DNA of 64,000 nt from Kallotenue papyrolyticum (GTDB taxonomy: Bacteria > Chloroflexota > Chloroflexia > Chloroflexales > Kallotenuaceae). The notes below the pieces were generated by a model. It was not told where the DNA came from, searched no databases, and saw only the letters and a list, made by a program, of their open reading frames with translations. Each line of letters starts with the position of its first letter. Position 1 is the first letter of the stretch. A program made the position numbers and the translations under genes. The stretch is taken from positions 1,356,001-1,420,000 of the forward strand of contig NZ_JAGA01000002.1 of NCBI RefSeq assembly GCF_000526415.1, given 5' to 3'. Shown in pieces: positions 18,577-26,956 of the stretch.

Positions 18577-19803
18577 TCACGGCCGCGCGTCGCGGGCGGT
18601 GGCCGACGCTGCCTGCCGATCGGCAGACGCGGCGCGCAGGAGTTTGGCCAGCAGCACGCTTTGGCACAGCAGCGCCGCATCACCGGCGCGGCGCTGGCGT
18701 TCCAGGGCGCGTGCCAGCTCGACTACCGCCGCGTTGAAATCGTTCTGTTGCTGAATCAGCGGGCGCAGGTAGGTTTCGGTCGCCAGCCGCGTCAGCCAGG
18801 TGCGCAGACGAGCCACCAGCGGCCAGCGCGAGCGGAAGGGCTGCGGCACGAGCGTCTGCTTGATCGCCACTTGGCGCACGGTCCATTCCAGCTCGCCTGC
18901 GACGTCGGTGGCGGGCGGTGGCTGCACCTCCCCGTCTGCTGTACCCAGCAGAAAGTGCTGCTGCCAGAAGCGGTAGGCATCCAGTAGCCCGGCCAGCTCC
19001 TGATCGTCGGCCACGCCGCGCAGATACGCCAGCTCGGCAGGGAGCCAGGTGGCGAGCAGCCAAGCGTCGCTGCGGTGTTTGAAGAGCAGCCGCAGCCGGT
19101 TGCGATGGTACCAGGCGTGGTAGGCCAGCGTCTCGCGCCCGACGACCACCGCCTCGTGGTGGATCGCCCTGGCGCGCGGCTCGTACAGCACGCGCAGGCC
19201 ATGCGCGTGGGCGCGCAGGCATAGATCGACATCCTCGTAGTAGGCCGGCCAGAAGCTCTCGTCGAGGCCGCCCAGCCGCTGCCAGGTCGCGCGCCGCAGC
19301 GCCAGCGCCGCGCCGGTGACAAAGACCACCTCGCGCGCGATCTCGTGCTCCGGCGCGGGCTGGCCATAGCCGTGGTGCTGCGCCAGCAGCAGCGCTGCTT
19401 TGAGCCAGCCGCCGGCGTGTTGGACGCGTCCGTCGGGATAGCGCAGGTGCGCGCCTACAATGCCAACGTGGGGATCGGCCAGTGGCGCGACCAGTGCTTC
19501 CAGAAAATTCGGTGCGGGCTCCAGGTCGGGATTGACCAGCGCGATCACCTCGGCGCTGCTGCGGGTCGCGCCCAGGTTGCAGCCGCCGGCGAAGCCCAGA
19601 TTACGGCCCGGCTGCAGCACCTGCACCTCCGCAAACGAGCGCGCCACCTCAGCGCTGGTGCCATCGCCGTTGTCAACCACAACGATCTGGCGCAACGCAG
19701 CGGGATAGTGCAGCCGCTGCAGGGCGGCCAGCGTCGCGGGCAGGTGCGCGGCATGGCCATAGGCTACGACGATCAGCGCCACACTGGGCAAGGCCGTGCT
19801 CAT
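18577..19803 (-). CDS. GT2 family glycosyltransferase
   Basis: 408 residues. GT2 core: 'VALIVVAYGHAAHLPATLAA', 'IVVVDNGDGTSAEV', 'NLGFAGGCNLGATRSSAEV', 'ALVNPDLEPAPNFL', 'GAALALRRATWQRLGGLDES' and 'YYEDVDLCLRAHAHG'. The C-terminal extension (about 290-400) again carries RSRWPLVARLR...YLRP..QQQNDFN, followed by a helical tail. The ATG overlaps the stop of the upstream phosphatase gene by four bases (ATGA), so the two are translationally coupled. Convergent with the GT4 gene, 12 bases between stops. Confidence 0.88.
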   Translation of the reverse strand: MSTALPSVALIVVAYGHAAHLPATLAALQRLHYPAALRQIVVVDNGDGTSAEVARSFAEVQVLQPGRNLGFAGGCNLGATRSSAEVIALVNPDLEPAPNFLEALVAPLADPHVGIVGAHLRYPDGRVQHAGGWLKAALLLAQHHGYGQPAPEHEIAREVVFVTGAALALRRATWQRLGGLDESFWPAYYEDVDLCLRAHAHGLRVLYEPRARAIHHEAVVVGRETLAYHAWYHRNRLRLLFKHRSDAWLLATWLPAELAYLRGVADDQELAGLLDAYRFWQQHFLLGTADGEVQPPPATDVAGELEWTVRQVAIKQTLVPQPFRSRWPLVARLRTWLTRLATETYLRPLIQQQNDFNAAVVELARALERQRRAGDAALLCQSVLLAKLLRAASADRQAASATARDARP

Positions 19804-22652
19804 ATAACTTGTAACACCACCACCGTCACATCGTCGTGGCGTTCGCGATCGCCCTGCCAGGCCGCTACGGCCTCCAGCAGGCGTGCAACGATCTCGTCCG
19901 CCGCGTGGCCACCCCAGCGGGCAAATGTCTGCGCCAACCGCTCGAAGCCGAACAGTTCGCCCTGCGGCGAGAAGGCTTCCACCAGTCCATCGGTGTAGAA
20001 CAGCACGCTATCGCCGCGCTGCAGCTTTACACGCGTGGTGCGGTAGCGCACATCGGGGACGATGCCCAGCGGCAGCTCGCCGGGCGCGTCCACGAAGCTG
20101 ACGCTGCCGTCCGCATGGCGCAGCAGCGGTGTGAGCTGCCCGCCCAGCGCCAGATCGATCGCGCGGCTGCGGGCGTCATAGACGGCGTAGCACAGCGCCA
20201 CGTAGGTGTCGGGTGGGACGTCCTGCGCCACCAGCATGTTGGTTTGGCACATCACATCTTCGGGCAGGGCGTGGTCCAGCGCTTCGGAGCGCACGATCGA
20301 GCGCGCCACGGCCATCAGCATCGCCGCCGGCAGACTCTTGCCCGACACATCGCCGATGCTCAGGCCGAAGCGGTTGTCGTCCAAGGGCAGCACATCGAAG
20401 AAGTCGCCGCCCGTCTCGCGCGCCGGCACGCAACGCGCCGCCAGGCGCGCCCCTGGAATCTCCGGCAAGCGCGTCGGGAACAGGTTGGCCTGGATCGCAC
20501 GCGCGATCTCCATCTCCTGTTCGATGCGCGTCACCGACAGGTGGTACAGGCGCGCGTTTTCCAGCGCATTGGCCACCTGCGCCGCGATGGTGCGGCACAG
20601 GTCGAGCGCCTCGGGAGCCAAGGGCTGGTGCGGCACGCGCCAGTTGAGCCCGATCGCGCCGACCGCTCGTCCGCGCGAGATCAGCGGCACGATCAGCATT
20701 GAGCGAAAACCGAAGCGCGCCATCAGCTGGCGGATCGGACGCGTGCGCGGATCGTTGTCTACGTCGCCGATGTAGATCGGCTGGCCCAGATACTGCAGGT
20801 CGTTCTGGAAATCTTCGACGTTGGGAAAGGCCACGCGCAGATGGAGCGCGCCCAACGCCGGATACTCGGCCACCACCTCGCCCTGCCAGCCCTCGCCGTC
20901 GTAGAGCACGATGCCGCAGTGATCGACCTCGAAGAGCTGTGCCAGTTGTTCGCTGGCAATGCCCAACACCGTCTGCGGATCGAGCGATGAGTTGACCAGC
21001 CGCGAGATGCTGTGTACCAGGGCGAGGTTTTCGGCGCGCTGCTCGGCGATGGCGGCGCTGACGCGCGCGGCCTGGAACAGTTGCGCGTTTTCGACGTCGA
21101 GCGCCAGTTGGTGGGCCACCGCGCTCACGAATTGCAGATCGCGCTGGTCAAAGGCGTCCTGCTGGCGACTAGCGATCGCCAGTGCACCGATGAGCGCGCC
21201 GTTCCGTCCTTGGAGTGGCACGCCCAGCCAGGTGCGCGCCTCGCGCTCCCAGTCGGCCTGCGGTGGCAGCGCCTGATGCAAGGCATCGGCACTGCCGATT
21301 AGCAGCGGACGCTCCTCGCTCAGCAGGCGCGCCAGGCGGCTGTGTGGATCGATCGCGGTGGCCTGCAGTGGCTGCGCTGCGCCGTCGGCGGTGCACATGA
21401 TGCCGTTGATCAGACGCTGGCGCTGCGCATCGCAGGTGGCCAGCAGTAGCCCATCGCAGGCCAGCAGGGGTTGCAACCTGACCGCGACGCGCTCCAGGAT
21501 GGCGCAGGGATCGAGCGTGGCCGAGCTGGCGGCAGCAATGGTCGCCAGGGCTTCGAGCCGCGCAATCTGGCGCGCCTGTTGCTCCAGCAGCCGTGCGTTG
21601 TCGATGCCGACCGCGATCTGATAGCTGGCTGCTTCTAGCAGCGTGCGTTCGTGTTCGCTCAGCTCGCGCGCCGGCCCATGCAACAACATGACGCCCACCA
21701 CGCGGCCCAGCACGCGCAGCGGCACTGTCACCAGCAGGCGCTCGCGCGCATGCTCGTCACGCGGCGCGCTGGTCACCAGCGCGCGGCCCAAGCGCGCGTC
21801 GTCAAGGCTCAGTTCCGCCGGCATCAGGGCGTCGTCCGGATCGCGCTGTGCTTCACGCCGCAGGCGCGCCGGAGCGGTGTAGAGGTAGATCGCGCCGCCA
21901 TCCAGCCCCAGCAGCCAGAGCACCCGCTCCAGCACCGTATCGAGCAGCGTTGCCAGGGGTAGACCCTGGCTGAAGCTCGTGGCGATCGCGGTCATGACCG
22001 CCAACTCTTCGCTGCGCGCCGTGACGCGTTCGGCCAGCGAACGGCTGAGTTGCTCCTGCGCTTCATACAGCAGCGCGTTTTCGATCGCTAGGGCGGCCAG
22101 ATCGGCCAGCGCACGCAGCAGTTCGAGATCGCTGTCGTCGAAGACCGCGGGGGTATAGCTCTGGATCGAGAGCACGCCGATGGCCTCGCGGCCGGCCAGA
22201 ATGGGCACGCCCAGCCAGGCGCGCGAGCGTTTGGCAAGGTTGCCGAAGGCTTCGGGCTGGGGCGCCGGCGGTGGCTGACGTTCGGCATGGAGATCGCGAA
22301 AGAGCAGCGGCCGGCGCTGCTGCATGATGTAGCCTGTCAGGCCGCCAACGCGCCGATCCGGCAGGTCATAGCGTACGCCCTCATCGACAAACAGCACAAA
22401 GCGGTAGGCGCTGGTGTCGGCGCGGTCGCACAACGCTACATAAAACACGTCGATGGGCAGCACCTGGCGCACGCGTTCGTAGATCGCTTCGAAGACCTGT
22501 TGTGGATCGGCGCCACCGCGACACGCCAGCGCGACGTCGCGCAGCAGCGCGGTATGTTGTCGCTGCCGTTCCAGCTCGGCCTGTAGGTGTTCGATTTCGC
22601 GCTCCAGTTCGATCACAATAGCCTTGTCGCCTGATGAGTGGTTCTGGCCCAT
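19800..22652 (-). CDS. Multi-GAF sensor with C-terminal SpoIIE/PP2C-type phosphatase
   Basis: 950 residues. A short coiled coil (about 12-35) is followed by four GAF domains at about 40-200, 220-370, 375-520 and 540-690. A second helical linker comes next, and then a PPM/SpoIIE serine phosphatase domain (about 710-950) with the metal-binding Asp residues in 'ETGGDFFDVLPLDDN', 'GLSIGDVSGKSLPAAML' and 'DSVLFYTDGLVEAF'. GAF domains bind small ligands or chromophores, but none is identifiable here. SpoIIE-type phosphatases usually act on phosphorylated anti-sigma antagonists or related partners; no such gene is in the window. Coupled to the downstream GT2 gene. Confidence 0.92.
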   Translation of the reverse strand: MGQNHSSGDKAIVIELEREIEHLQAELERQRQHTALLRDVALACRGGADPQQVFEAIYERVRQVLPIDVFYVALCDRADTSAYRFVLFVDEGVRYDLPDRRVGGLTGYIMQQRRPLLFRDLHAERQPPPAPQPEAFGNLAKRSRAWLGVPILAGREAIGVLSIQSYTPAVFDDSDLELLRALADLAALAIENALLYEAQEQLSRSLAERVTARSEELAVMTAIATSFSQGLPLATLLDTVLERVLWLLGLDGGAIYLYTAPARLRREAQRDPDDALMPAELSLDDARLGRALVTSAPRDEHARERLLVTVPLRVLGRVVGVMLLHGPARELSEHERTLLEAASYQIAVGIDNARLLEQQARQIARLEALATIAAASSATLDPCAILERVAVRLQPLLACDGLLLATCDAQRQRLINGIMCTADGAAQPLQATAIDPHSRLARLLSEERPLLIGSADALHQALPPQADWEREARTWLGVPLQGRNGALIGALAIASRQQDAFDQRDLQFVSAVAHQLALDVENAQLFQAARVSAAIAEQRAENLALVHSISRLVNSSLDPQTVLGIASEQLAQLFEVDHCGIVLYDGEGWQGEVVAEYPALGALHLRVAFPNVEDFQNDLQYLGQPIYIGDVDNDPRTRPIRQLMARFGFRSMLIVPLISRGRAVGAIGLNWRVPHQPLAPEALDLCRTIAAQVANALENARLYHLSVTRIEQEMEIARAIQANLFPTRLPEIPGARLAARCVPARETGGDFFDVLPLDDNRFGLSIGDVSGKSLPAAMLMAVARSIVRSEALDHALPEDVMCQTNMLVAQDVPPDTYVALCYAVYDARSRAIDLALGGQLTPLLRHADGSVSFVDAPGELPLGIVPDVRYRTTRVKLQRGDSVLFYTDGLVEAFSPQGELFGFERLAQTFARWGGHAADEIVARLLEAVAAWQGDRERHDDVTVVVLQVI

Positions 22653-22700
22653 GGCGCTGTGCGTCCGGACCGGCGGAGGACAGCCACCGGTCCTGCTGCA

Positions 22701-22709
22701 AGTATAGCA
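22701..22709 (-). promoter_or_regulatory. Extended -10 promoter of the GAF/SpoIIE phosphatase gene
   Basis: The minus strand has TGCTATACT, an extended -10 motif, 48 bases before the ATG. A perfect TTGACA lies upstream, but only 13 bases away, too close for a standard -35. Confidence 0.4.
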
Positions 22710-22780
22710 CGGATGCTCTTGTCAACACGCGGTGCGCAGCTTGCTAGAGCATGATAGACAACTGACACAGGAGGCGACCG

Positions 22781-23260
22781 ATGGCACGCTTGACCAATAT
22801 CGATGCCCTGCGGAGTCAGAACCTGGGCGAGCTGATTCGCCGCGTGCACCAGGACAAGGAAGACATCGTGATCGAAGACCAGACCATGCCGGTCGCAGCG
22901 CTGATCGACATCAACAAGTATCAGTTGCTCACCGAGGTGCTGGATCGCGCCGAGGGAGAGCGCAATGTGACGACTGGGGCGCAGGCGCATAGCCCTGCCG
23001 AGCCGCTGGTACGCGGCTCCAACGTCACGATTCGCGAGCTGATCGAGTATCACCTGCGCGGTGACAGCATCGAGGAACTCAGCCGCCGGTTTGGTCAGCT
23101 CAACCGCGCGCAGCTCTATGGCGCGCTGGCCTACTACTATGAGCATCCAGAGGAGATCGATGCGCTGATCGCGGCGCGACGCGCGGAGCGCTCCGCGGCC
23201 GAACCCGGCGCCAGCTTGCGCAAACAGCCCTCCGCCGAGCGTGAAGATGCCCAGCCCTGA
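22781..23260 (+). CDS. Phd-like antitoxin domain fused to DUF433
   Basis: 159 residues. Residues about 5-60 ('LRSQNLGELIRRVHQDKEDIV', '..VAALIDINKYQLL') resemble Phd/YefM antitoxins. Residues about 78-132 ('VRGSNVTIRELIEYHLRGDS' then 'FGQLNRAQLYGALAYYYEHP') match DUF433, a small winged-helix-like domain often paired with VapC-like toxins. No PIN-domain or RelE-like partner gene is adjacent: upstream is the divergent phosphatase, downstream a ROK kinase. AGGAGG precedes the ATG. It may be a solitary DNA-binding regulator; its function is inferred only from domain resemblance. Confidence 0.65.
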   Translation: MARLTNIDALRSQNLGELIRRVHQDKEDIVIEDQTMPVAALIDINKYQLLTEVLDRAEGERNVTTGAQAHSPAEPLVRGSNVTIRELIEYHLRGDSIEELSRRFGQLNRAQLYGALAYYYEHPEEIDALIAARRAERSAAEPGASLRKQPSAEREDAQP

Positions 23261-23270
23261 GCAGCGCGAC

Positions 23271-23299
23271 TTGTTGAAAACGCGCTCTTCCTTGATAAT
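23271..23299 (+). promoter_or_regulatory. Candidate promoter of the ROK gene
   Basis: TTGTTG and GATAAT are spaced by 17 bases, about 60 bases upstream of the ROK start codon. Confidence 0.45.
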
Positions 23300-23305
23300 G
23301 AGACC

Positions 23306-23327
23306 GATCGTAGGTGGATCGTAGGTG
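23306..23327 (+). repeat. 11-bp exact tandem duplication in the ROK 5' leader
   Basis: GATCGTAGGTG occurs twice head to tail between the promoter and the start codon. It lies just after the expected transcription start. It could be an operator or a simple slippage product. Confidence 0.6.
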
Positions 23328-23357
23328 GAGGATGTGGATCGGATCGAGGAGGTGGGC

Positions 23358-24332
23358 ATGAACGAGCCACTTGAACGAATCAAGCACTGGCTGCAGCACT
23401 GGGATGGCGATCTAATGGGCAGTCAGGGCGCGTTGCTGGGGCTCGACATCGGCAGCTATGGCCTGCGCGTGGTATTGGCCGATGTGCAGGGCCATCAGGT
23501 GCTGTCCGAAAGTCGCCCTCTGCCGCAGGATGGTCCCGAGCGGGTGGTGGCCGAGGCACTTGATCTGATCCGCAGCGTGCTCCACCAGGCCGGCATGCAG
23601 CCGCAGCATCTGGTGCGCATCGGCATTGGCTTTGGCGGGCCGGTGGATAAACATGCCGGTACGACGCGGCTGTCGCATCGTGCCGCCGGCTGGGAGCACT
23701 TTCCGCTCGCGGCGCGCTTTGAGGAGGCCTTGGATACGCCGGCGCTGCTCGATAACGACGCTAACCTGATCGCACTGGCCGAAGCCACCTTTGGCGTAGG
23801 GCATAACGTGCAGAACCTGTTCTATCTACATCTCAGCTCGGGCGTAGGTGGCGGCATGGTGCTGGATGGGCGGCTCTACAGCGGCGCGACTTCGACCGCC
23901 GGCGAGATCGGCCATGCTATTGTGCGCTACGATGGGCCACCCTGCTCCTGCGGTGCGCGTGGTCATCTCGAGTCCTACCTCTCGGTCGGCGGCCTGCTGC
24001 GGCGGGCTAACGAGCTGGGCCTGCGCACCGACAATCTGGATGATCTGTTCGGCGAGTCGGCGATTGGCCGCCAGGTGCTGGCGGAAGCGACCGAGCTGCT
24101 GGGCATGATGCTGGCCAACATCGTCACCGTGCTCGATCCCGAGATGATCGTGCTGGGCGGAGTGGTCACACGGCGCGGCGGCGAGTCCTTCCTGGCCACC
24201 ATCCAGCAACGCCTCACGGAGTCGTTGCCGCCGACCATGCGCCGCGATGTGCCGGTGCTGGCCTCGACCTTTGGCTTCGACAGCGTCGCGGTTGGCGCGC
24301 TCGCCCTGGCCGCACAGAGCCTGCGTGACTGA
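23358..24332 (+). CDS. ROK-family sugar kinase or regulator-like protein
   Basis: 324 residues from the ATG at 23358, which has GAGGAGGTGGG upstream. The ATP-binding motif 'LLGLDIGSYGLRVVLADVQG' is present, as are 'GIGFGGPVDKHAG', 'LLDNDANLIALAEA', 'LSSGVGGGMVLDG' and 'STAGEIGHAIV'. The last includes the catalytic-side G-E-I-G-H. The ROK zinc motif normally reads C-x-C-G-x-x-G-C; here it is CSCGARGHLE, so the last Cys is His. No N-terminal winged helix is present, which favours a kinase (glucokinase-like) over a repressor. It lies next to pgi (convergent), consistent with sugar-phosphate metabolism. Confidence 0.88.
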   Translation: MNEPLERIKHWLQHWDGDLMGSQGALLGLDIGSYGLRVVLADVQGHQVLSESRPLPQDGPERVVAEALDLIRSVLHQAGMQPQHLVRIGIGFGGPVDKHAGTTRLSHRAAGWEHFPLAARFEEALDTPALLDNDANLIALAEATFGVGHNVQNLFYLHLSSGVGGGMVLDGRLYSGATSTAGEIGHAIVRYDGPPCSCGARGHLESYLSVGGLLRRANELGLRTDNLDDLFGESAIGRQVLAEATELLGMMLANIVTVLDPEMIVLGGVVTRRGGESFLATIQQRLTESLPPTMRRDVPVLASTFGFDSVAVGALALAAQSLRD

Positions 24333-24334
24333 GC

Positions 24335-24370
24335 GGGCGCGCCAGCGCCGGTCACTGCCCTGGCGCGCCC
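24335..24370. terminator. Bidirectional terminator hairpin between ROK and pgi
   Basis: Perfect 11-bp stem GGGCGCGCCAG / CTGGCGCGCCC around a 14-base loop, between two convergent genes. There is no T-tract on either side, so termination efficiency is uncertain. Confidence 0.55.
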
Positions 24371-24421
24371 CCACCATCTACGAGCGGATGCGGATCCGGC
24401 GCCTGAGCGCGACGCGCCGCT

Positions 24422-25819
24422 TCAGATCAGGGCGCGGGGATTGCGCCGGCCGCGCGCGGCTGCGATCGCCTGACGTTGCTGTTCGTACCCCTTGCGTCCC
24501 AACAGAGCATACGTGGCGATCTTGCCCGCTTCTACGCCTGGCTGGTCAAAGGCATCAATGTTCCACAGCTCGCCGGCGATGGCGGTCTGCACCTCCAGCA
24601 GGTACAGCAACTGCCCCACAGTGAAGGCGTTGATCTCGGGCAGCACGTGCGTCATGTTGGGCCGTCCCGCCTCGGTCAGCGCCACGGCGGTGCCCTCCTG
24701 CTCGGCGTTGATCAGCCGCGCAAAGGACTGGCCGTTGAGGTAGGCAAACGCGTCGATATCGGCGTAGCCCTCCGGCAACGCTCCCTCGGTGCTGAAGCGC
24801 TCAACGCGGATGAAGTTGATCAGCTTGTTGAACGGCCCTTCGACGTACAACTGCACCTGTGAATGCTGGTCGGTCGCGCCCAGGGCTTTGACCGGCGTCG
24901 GCCCGACATGCACCTCGTTGCCGGCGCGATCCACGCGTTTGCCCAGACTCTCGGCCCACAGTTGGGCGAACCAGTCGGCCACATCCTTGAGGCGCTGGGC
25001 GTAGGGCATCATCACCACGATGTCGATGCCCTTGCCGTAGAGCAGGTAGTTCACCAGCGCGCCCATGGCCGCCGGATTGCGCCACGGATCGCTTGTGCGA
25101 GTGAGCTCATCGGCATAGGCGGCACCCGCCAGCAGCTGGCGAATGTCGATGCCCACCACTGCGCTGCTGAGCAGGCCCACCGGCGATAGGGCCGAGAAGC
25201 GTCCGCCCACGCCTTCGGGCACCGGTAGCGATGGGAAGCCCTCGCGCTTGATCAGCTCACGCAGCGGGCCCTGGTGCGGATCGGTGGTCAGCACAAAATG
25301 GTCGCGGTAGCGCTCCTCGCCTACTGCCTTGATCACCTGATCGCGGAAGAACAGAAACTGACTCAGTGTTTCACCGGTCGAGCCCGACTTGGTGATCACG
25401 TTGAAGACGGTTCGCGCCGGCTCGATCAGCTCCAGCACGCCGACGTTGTATTCGGGGTCACTGTTGTCGAGCACGAACAGGCGCGGCGTGGTGCGTCCCG
25501 GACGCAGGTTGTAGAACGGACCGTTGAGCGCGGTGTTGAGCGCGATATTGCCCAGCGCCGAGCCGCCAATGCCTAGGACCACGAAGGTGTCGTAGCGCTG
25601 GCGGAGATGCTCGGCCAGGGCTTCGACTGGGGTTGGATCGGCGTAAGGCAGCTCCATCCAGCGCAGATCGCCGTTGCGGCGGCGCTGCTGGACGGCTTCG
25701 ACCGCGGCCCGCGCCCGGTCGGCGGCGGCGTCGATCTCCGCCTCGGTTAGCCCATGCTCGGCACCAACCTGCAGGATGTTGTTGATATCCAGCCGAATGC
25801 GCTGTGCGTCATGCTGCAT
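24422..25819 (-). CDS. pgi: Glucose-6-phosphate isomerase
   Basis: Interconverts glucose 6-phosphate and fructose 6-phosphate in glycolysis and gluconeogenesis. 465 residues, in the range of the shorter bacterial enzymes. Visible landmarks: 'FVVLGIGGSALGNIALNTAL' (sugar-phosphate loop), 'FNVITKSGSTGETLSQFLFF', the 'PEGVGGRFSALSPVGLL' region with the Arg of the active site, and 'LGATDQHSQVQLYVEG' with the catalytic Glu/His segment. The start is the ATG at 25819, preceded by AGGAGGAG. A longer open frame would run into the MBL gene upstream on the same strand. Confidence 0.96.
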   Translation of the reverse strand: MQHDAQRIRLDINNILQVGAEHGLTEAEIDAAADRARAAVEAVQQRRRNGDLRWMELPYADPTPVEALAEHLRQRYDTFVVLGIGGSALGNIALNTALNGPFYNLRPGRTTPRLFVLDNSDPEYNVGVLELIEPARTVFNVITKSGSTGETLSQFLFFRDQVIKAVGEERYRDHFVLTTDPHQGPLRELIKREGFPSLPVPEGVGGRFSALSPVGLLSSAVVGIDIRQLLAGAAYADELTRTSDPWRNPAAMGALVNYLLYGKGIDIVVMMPYAQRLKDVADWFAQLWAESLGKRVDRAGNEVHVGPTPVKALGATDQHSQVQLYVEGPFNKLINFIRVERFSTEGALPEGYADIDAFAYLNGQSFARLINAEQEGTAVALTEAGRPNMTHVLPEINAFTVGQLLYLLEVQTAIAGELWNIDAFDQPGVEAGKIATYALLGRKGYEQQRQAIAAARGRRNPRALI

Positions 25820-25881
25820 AGGTACTCCTCCTGAGATGCCGCCTGATAGTACATCCAAACGCCGCTGCCGGCAACGTGCGG

Positions 25882-26505
25882 CTATGCGCGCGGCCATTCG
25901 GCATCGCCGTAAAAATCGGCGGGCCAGGCGCGGTGGACGAAGGCCTCGATCTGCGCGCGGATCGCTCCCAGGCGAAAGGATGGCCCGTGGCCGGGGTGGC
26001 AGATCAGCGCATCCGGCCAGCGCAGCACCACCTCGCGAAGGGTGTGGAGCGTCGTTTGAAAGTCGGGCGGGCACCAGGTCCGGCCCGGACCACCGGCAAA
26101 GATCGTATCGCCCACAAACGCTACTTCCGCCCCGACGAAGCTGACCATGCCAGGGGTATGGCCGGGCGTGGGCTGCGCGGTGAGCCATAGATCGCCCAGC
26201 CGCCATTGCTGGCCTGGCGTGATCCAGTGATCGACGCGCGTCAGGCCCAGCATGTGGGCGTCAGCTGGATGGAGCCAGACCGGCGCGCCGGTCGCCTCCG
26301 CCAGCGCGTTGACGCCATGGATATGATCGAAATGGGCGTGCGTCAGCAGAATGGCCGTTACCCGCCCGCTGATGGTCGCGCTGATGCGTTCGGCCTCGGC
26401 GCCGGGATCGATCACCAGCGCCTCATGGCGCTGCGGATCGTGTAGGATGTAGCAGTGCGTTGCCAGCGGTCCAACGGTGAGCTGCTGAACGGTGATGCTG
26501 GTCAT
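25882..26505 (-). CDS. MBL-fold metallo-hydrolase (glyoxalase II-like)
   Basis: 207 residues. It has the two-metal site 'LLTHAHFDHIHGVNAL' (H-x-H-x-D-H), then 'PTPGHTPGMVSF', 'FVGDTIFAGGPGRT' (GD) and 'ALICHPGHGPSFRLG' (final His). The length and pattern are those of the hydroxyacylglutathione hydrolase-related group, whose members cleave various thioesters. The true substrate is unknown. The start at 26505 gives the usual family start 'TVQQLTVGPLATHCYIL' and has GGGGAGGAG upstream. It is 62 bases upstream of pgi and probably co-transcribed. Confidence 0.9.
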   Translation of the reverse strand: MTSITVQQLTVGPLATHCYILHDPQRHEALVIDPGAEAERISATISGRVTAILLTHAHFDHIHGVNALAEATGAPVWLHPADAHMLGLTRVDHWITPGQQWRLGDLWLTAQPTPGHTPGMVSFVGAEVAFVGDTIFAGGPGRTWCPPDFQTTLHTLREVVLRWPDALICHPGHGPSFRLGAIRAQIEAFVHRAWPADFYGDAEWPRA

Positions 26506-26610
26506 GGCTCTCCTCCCCAGCGATCTGTCGGACGGCGCTGCATGGCGCGCACCACCGTCGCGGCACACTTCCTGCGCCTGCCGCAGGCAGCATGACAAGG
26601 AGGTTGACCT

Positions 26611-26901
26611 ATGTTGACGCGTGAATATCGTGGCATTCGCTATGACGATCCTCGTTTGCAAGCCGAGTTCGAGCGTCTGCTGGCCGAAGTGGAACGCCTC
26701 GAACAGGCACGCCGGCCGATCGAGGAGGAGCACCGCCGCGCCGAGCTGGCGCGTGAGGAGGGCGATCTTTCGGAGCGTGAGTTTCGCACGGTTGATGATC
26801 GCTACATCGCCATGAACAACCAGATCGCCGCCGCCAAGCGCCGCGTTGATCAGTTCCTCCAGACCAACAAAAACTACCGCGTTGAGCGCGTGGTCTCCTG
26901 A
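26611..26901 (+). CDS. Small coiled-coil protein of unknown function
   Basis: 96 residues, almost entirely charged helix. Glu/Arg/Leu heptads run from about residue 18 to 85 ('EFERLLAEVERLEQARRPIE', 'MNNQIAAAKRRVDQFLQTN'). It has no Cys and no membrane segment. AAGGAGG sits eight bases before the ATG, so it is very likely translated. It is a stand-alone gene between the divergent MBL gene and the convergent glyQS. No family was recognised. Confidence 0.75.
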   Translation: MLTREYRGIRYDDPRLQAEFERLLAEVERLEQARRPIEEEHRRAELAREEGDLSEREFRTVDDRYIAMNNQIAAAKRRVDQFLQTNKNYRVERVVS

Positions 26902-26918
26902 CGCGTCGGGAATGAGCA

Positions 26919-26946
26919 GCGCGGCCTGACGCGCGTCAGGCCGCGC
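26919..26946. terminator. Bidirectional terminator hairpin
   Basis: Perfect 12-bp inverted repeat GCGCGGCCTGAC / GTCAGGCCGCGC with a 4-base loop. It lies in the 55-base gap between the convergent small coiled-coil gene and glyQS. No T-tract is present. Confidence 0.6.
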
Positions 26947-26956
26947 CGGGCTGTGT

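Noticed and set aside
5060-19803. Lipopolysaccharide O-antigen cluster
   Set aside because: The exporter resembles O-antigen Wzm/Wzt, but no lipid A, ligase or outer-membrane assembly genes occur here, so only a surface glycan is claimed.
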